Origin: Saprospiraceae bacterium
GTDB taxonomy: Bacteria > Bacteroidota > Bacteroidia > Chitinophagales > Saprospiraceae
Assembly: GCA_958295895.1 (NCBI GenBank)
Contig: CATQHI010000009.1
Span: 1 to 64,000, forward strand
Direction: 5' to 3'
DNA: 64,000 bases
The notes under the pieces were generated by a model. That model was not told where the DNA came from. It saw only the letters and a program-made list of their open reading frames with translations, and made no database searches. This document shows positions 61,534-64,000 of the stretch, piece by piece (position 1 is the first letter of the stretch; each line of letters starts with the position of its first letter). The translations under genes and the position numbers were made by a program.

Positions 61534-62481
61534 TCACATATCGCATATCACCCCTTCCAGCACCGCCTGCGCCGCCCAGACCCGATTCCCCGCCTGCTCC
61601 AGCACCAGCGACCGCCCCCCATCCAGCACCCCGTCACTCACCACCACGTTGCGCCGCACCGGCAGGCAGTGCATAAAGTAGGCGTTGTTGGTCAGGGCCA
61701 TCTTCTCCTCGTCCACGATCCAGTCGGAGAGGTCGGCGGTAGCGCCGTAGTCATCGTAGCTCGACCAGTTCTTAGTGTATACGAAGTCGGCGTCGCGAAG
61801 GGCCTCCCGCTGGTTGTGTTGCACCTGCGCCCCCGCCCGGAACTCCTCGGCTAGATCAAAACCCTCGGGGTTAGCGATAACCAGGTCCACTTCTCCCCAG
61901 GCAAGCATCCACTCGGCAAAACTATTCGCCACAGCCTGCGGCAGGCGGCGGGGGTGGGGCGCCCAGGTCAGTACCACTTTGGGGCGGGTACGCAGGTGCT
62001 GAGAATGTTGTGCGATGGTCATACAGTCCGCCAGACTCTGCAGCGGGTGGCGGATGGCTGACTCCAGGCTCACGACCGGCACGGTGGCGTATTCGCGAAA
62101 GGCGTTGATGATGCGGTCCGCGTAGTCGGCCTCGCGGTCGGTCAGGCTAGGGAAGGCCCGGACGGCCAGCACGTCGCAGTACTGGCTTAAGACCCCGGCG
62201 GCCTCCCGCACGTGCTCGGCCTTGTCGAGGTTCATCACCGCCCCGTCCTCGAATTCGAGCTGCCAGCCGCCGGCCATGTCCATCGTGATGACCTGAAAAC
62301 CGAGCTGGTGGCCGGCCTTCTCAGTGCTGAGGCGAGTACGGAGGCTGGGGTTGAAGAAGAGGTTGATGAGGGTTTTTTGGTGGCCGGGTTGGGTGGTGAA
62401 GGGGTGTTGCTTGTAGTGCTGGGCGCGGTGGAGGAGGGCGGGGATGTCGGGGGCGTCGTGGACGGATACGAAGCTTTTCAT
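61534..62481 (-). CDS. argF': N-acyl-ornithine (acetyl/succinyl) carbamoyltransferase
   Basis: 315 residues. The carbamoyl-phosphate motif STRTR is replaced by FFNPSLRTR near residue 44, as in the Bacteroidota/Xanthomonas AOTCase/SOTCase group. HPLQSLADCMT and the C-terminal HCLPVRRNVVVSD follow, all diagnostic. It carbamoylates N-acetyl- or N-succinyl-ornithine in arginine synthesis. The acyl specificity cannot be read safely. A probable class III aminotransferase tail at 63910 could belong to the same pathway. An 18-bp motif lies near residues 217-222 (RAGAQVQ). Confidence 0.9.
   Translation of the reverse strand: MKSFVSVHDAPDIPALLHRAQHYKQHPFTTQPGHQKTLINLFFNPSLRTRLSTEKAGHQLGFQVITMDMAGGWQLEFEDGAVMNLDKAEHVREAAGVLSQYCDVLAVRAFPSLTDREADYADRIINAFREYATVPVVSLESAIRHPLQSLADCMTIAQHSQHLRTRPKVVLTWAPHPRRLPQAVANSFAEWMLAWGEVDLVIANPEGFDLAEEFRAGAQVQHNQREALRDADFVYTKNWSSYDDYGATADLSDWIVDEEKMALTNNAYFMHCLPVRRNVVVSDGVLDGGRSLVLEQAGNRVWAAQAVLEGVICDM
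61821..61838 (+). repeat. Dispersed 18-bp motif, copy 10
   Basis: GCACCTGCGCCCCCGCCC, with C at the variable base, antisense in the carbamoyltransferase gene and read there as RAGAQVQ. Confidence 0.75.
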
Positions 62482-62497
62482 GGGGTGGTTTCTGTGT

Positions 62498-62543
62498 CCC
62501 AGAACTTCGTTCTGGGTCGGGGCGGGGAAACCCCTACGGGGTT
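62498..62543. repeat. Two small hairpins with three-base loops
   Basis: CCCAGAAC-TTC-GTTCTGGG (62498-62516) and AACCCC-TAC-GGGGTT (62529-62543) are both perfect. They lie 17 bases upstream of the carbamoyltransferase start and could be regulatory or repeat elements. The rest of the gap to 62741 shows nothing clear. Confidence 0.55.
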
Positions 62544-62741
62544 GCGGGGGCGGTCGTGAAGGTAGGATATTGATCAGCAGCAGGGGTGTACCCCCTAGGC
62601 GCTCATCGGGTCTTTGGTAGCAGGTGTGCCTTGCAGCACTACGTTCTATTTCTTAATATAAGCAGACGGGGTACGTGCCGTGCCTCGACCACGTTGAGCC
62701 AGTAGGCATTCGGCGGTGCTAATTCTTACCTTACTGATGAG

Positions 62742-63920
62742 ATGAAACGAATCATTACTCTCCTACTCCTAGTTATAGGTCTGTCCGTAAACTTGTTAGC
62801 CCAATACGGTGATTACCAGCCCGGCTTTTACCTATCTGCATCCGGTGATACGGTCAGCGGTTCTTTCAACCGGGAGGCAAACCTGGCCATGAGTCGTGGT
62901 ATACGATTCAGGTCATCTAGCAGCTCCGCCGTCGTCGTGCTTTCCCCTGATAAGGTAAACGAGGTGGTCTTCACCGATCCAGTCACTCGCTTTGTCAGTT
63001 TATCTCATTCTTACGGTGGACCGGAGGGAGAGCCCGTAACCGAGTTTCGCTTCGCCGAGCAGCTGGTGGCTGGAACTCGACTCGATCTGTACCGACTGGA
63101 CGTAGACCGTAGCGAAATCAGTCGGGCTTATCTAGACCTACCCCATGTTGTTTACTACGCGAGTAAGGGGGGCAAGCAGCAGAAACTCGAAGTTGTCGAA
63201 TCCCTCTCGCCCCAGGGTCACCTTCGTTTTCAGTTACTGGAACGGTACAAAGGGGTGCTAAACTATATGATGGCAGACTGGCCCCAGGCCTCCTCCCGCA
63301 TCGAGTCTACCCGCTTTGAGGAGAAGGAACTTGCCAGGCTAGTGACCAGCTACAACCAAGCCGTAGGTGCGCAGGTACCGTACAGTATCATTTCCAATAA
63401 GGAAAAACGACTTTCCCTCCGCCATGCAGTAGCGGTGTATACCCCCACGCTGTTTTATCAGGGGAAGACACTGCCCTTCCGTGGTATCGGCCTGGACTAC
63501 GTACTTAAACTGCGGCAGGTGACGGACAACAGTCACTGGGAGATAACCTTCGGGGTGGGCTACCTGCATAGCCAGTACGATCGGGAGGCGAGCACGGGTA
63601 GGAAAACCATCACCACCGGTGAGTACCGCCTGCTGACTGAATTGAACTATTTCCCCTTCGGCCACCGGACCTTTAGTCCTTATCTGATCGGAGGGGCCAC
63701 CTCCTATCATAGAACGGCGGAGGCGAACGACAAACGGGCTAGTTCTACCAAGGGGCAATCCATGAACCTGAATGTAGGCCTTGGTATCCGCTACGGGCGC
63801 CTGGAAGTCTTCGGTCGTCGCGAGAACCGCATTTTCTCCGTGTCTTCTTTCCGGCGCATCTTTAGCGGCCTCGACCGGCAGTATTTGACCACTGGCGTAA
63901 GCTACGCTTTCAGGCAGTAG
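62742..63920 (+). CDS. Secreted outer-membrane-beta-barrel-like protein, unknown
   Basis: 392 residues with a signal peptide (to LLAQYGDYQ). The first half has GFYLSASGDTVSGSFNREANLAMSRGIRFRSS, a domain common in Bacteroidota exported proteins, and the second half has alternating strands ending RIFSGLDRQYLTTGVSYAFRQ, an eight-stranded-barrel-like C-terminus (LTELNYFPFGHRTFSPYLIGG). It is likely a membrane-associated protein; the role is unknown. The stop overlaps the end of the convergent partial gene. Confidence 0.78.
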   Translation: MKRIITLLLLVIGLSVNLLAQYGDYQPGFYLSASGDTVSGSFNREANLAMSRGIRFRSSSSSAVVVLSPDKVNEVVFTDPVTRFVSLSHSYGGPEGEPVTEFRFAEQLVAGTRLDLYRLDVDRSEISRAYLDLPHVVYYASKGGKQQKLEVVESLSPQGHLRFQLLERYKGVLNYMMADWPQASSRIESTRFEEKELARLVTSYNQAVGAQVPYSIISNKEKRLSLRHAVAVYTPTLFYQGKTLPFRGIGLDYVLKLRQVTDNSHWEITFGVGYLHSQYDREASTGRKTITTGEYRLLTELNYFPFGHRTFSPYLIGGATSYHRTAEANDKRASSTKGQSMNLNVGLGIRYGRLEVFGRRENRIFSVSSFRRIFSGLDRQYLTTGVSYAFRQ

Positions 63921-64000
63921 ATGCCGTCGTCACAGCCGTCTCAAGTGCATCCAGCAATGCGTCACATTCCTTCCTTCCCACATTCAGGGGTGATAGCAAG
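63910..64000 (-). CDS. C-terminus of a probable class III aminotransferase (partial)
   Basis: Only the last 29 residues lie in the window: LLSPLNVGRKECDALLDALETAV and a short tail, stop TGA at 63912-63910. The pattern (R/L)-x-P-L-N-(V/I)-x-x-x-E-x-D-x-(A/L)-L-x-x-L-x-x-A fits the C-terminal helix of class III aminotransferases such as acetylornithine transaminase. Closeness to the argF'-type gene supports it, but the evidence is short. Confidence 0.45.
   Translation of the reverse strand, partial: LLSPLNVGRKECDALLDALETAVTTASTA

Noticed and set aside
1-64000. tRNA, rRNA, riboswitch or CRISPR features
   Set aside because: None was recognised by eye. A covariance-model search would be decisive and could not be run.

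Overview
The window reads as chromosomal DNA of a GC-rich marine Bacteroidota, most likely a Saprospiria/Lewinella-type organism. This rests on SusC/SusD and TonB-receptor/DUF4249 pairs, DUF3078 and DUF2141 proteins, BshA plus a bacilliredoxin (bacillithiol thiol chemistry), an Arg-pathway acyl-ornithine carbamoyltransferase, and TAnnTTTG-like -7 boxes. No rRNA, tRNA or CRISPR array was recognised. Assignment to a genus is inference.

Region by region. 1-325: AT-rich start of an AIPR-like gene running off the left edge. 441-5749: a small membrane protein, a frameshifted DsrE-like gene, then a malonate block: an M20 amidohydrolase and a MatB-like malonyl-CoA synthetase (both broken by many single-base indels) followed by intact MadL and MadM malonate transporter subunits. 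5889-27398: mostly housekeeping: BshA, M17 aminopeptidase, TonB receptor with DUF4249 lipoprotein, an ECF sigma factor, MscS-like and DUF3078 proteins, a uracil-DNA-glycosylase-like protein, HU, two lipid-linked-sugar glycosyltransferases, Prc protease, HisS, CsbD, split transketolase and a GNAT enzyme.

27399-45741 is an alginate utilisation locus. KdgK lies on the minus strand. A 677-base control region follows, then SusC-SusD-SDR-SDR on plus. Facing it is a minus-strand operon PL6-PL17-KdgF-MFS-Nramp headed by a FadR-type GntR regulator, and a sulfatase lies beyond on plus. Expected flow: PL6 cuts alginate at or outside the outer membrane, SusCD imports oligomers, PL17 releases unsaturated monouronate, the MFS protein moves it inward, KdgF opens it to DEH, an SDR reduces DEH to KDG, and KdgK phosphorylates KDG. 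No KDPG aldolase or PL7 is present here. Four control sites built from TTGGTNNACCAA, three of them paired with centres exactly 15 bp apart, tie kdgK, susCD, gntR and the sulfatase into one regulon. Between gntR and the sulfatase lie scraps of a second gntR and a second PL17 gene, the scar of a collapsed duplication.

45760-54000: a 2'-5' RNA-ligase-like protein, an AAA-ATPase/PD-(D/E)XK protein, then an insertion-rich patch with a dead IS3 element, an intact IS4 element sitting in an orphan gene, a tyrosine recombinase and a KilA-N protein. 54287-57866: Lgt, thioredoxin-like, YidD, DUF2141 and bacilliredoxin. 57995-59927: a decayed IS256 transposase and an AT-rich ECF-sigma/membrane-protein pair that looks imported. 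60016-64000: a conserved 472-residue protein, the carbamoyltransferase, a secreted protein and the tail of a probable aminotransferase.

The least expected signals are an 18-bp motif (GCACCTGCGNCCCCGCCC) found ten times on both strands, mostly inside genes and in different reading frames; the duplication scar that appears to have given the sulfatase its operator; and about 17-18 single-base indels packed between 1.2 and 4.6 kb while the rest of the window is clean.
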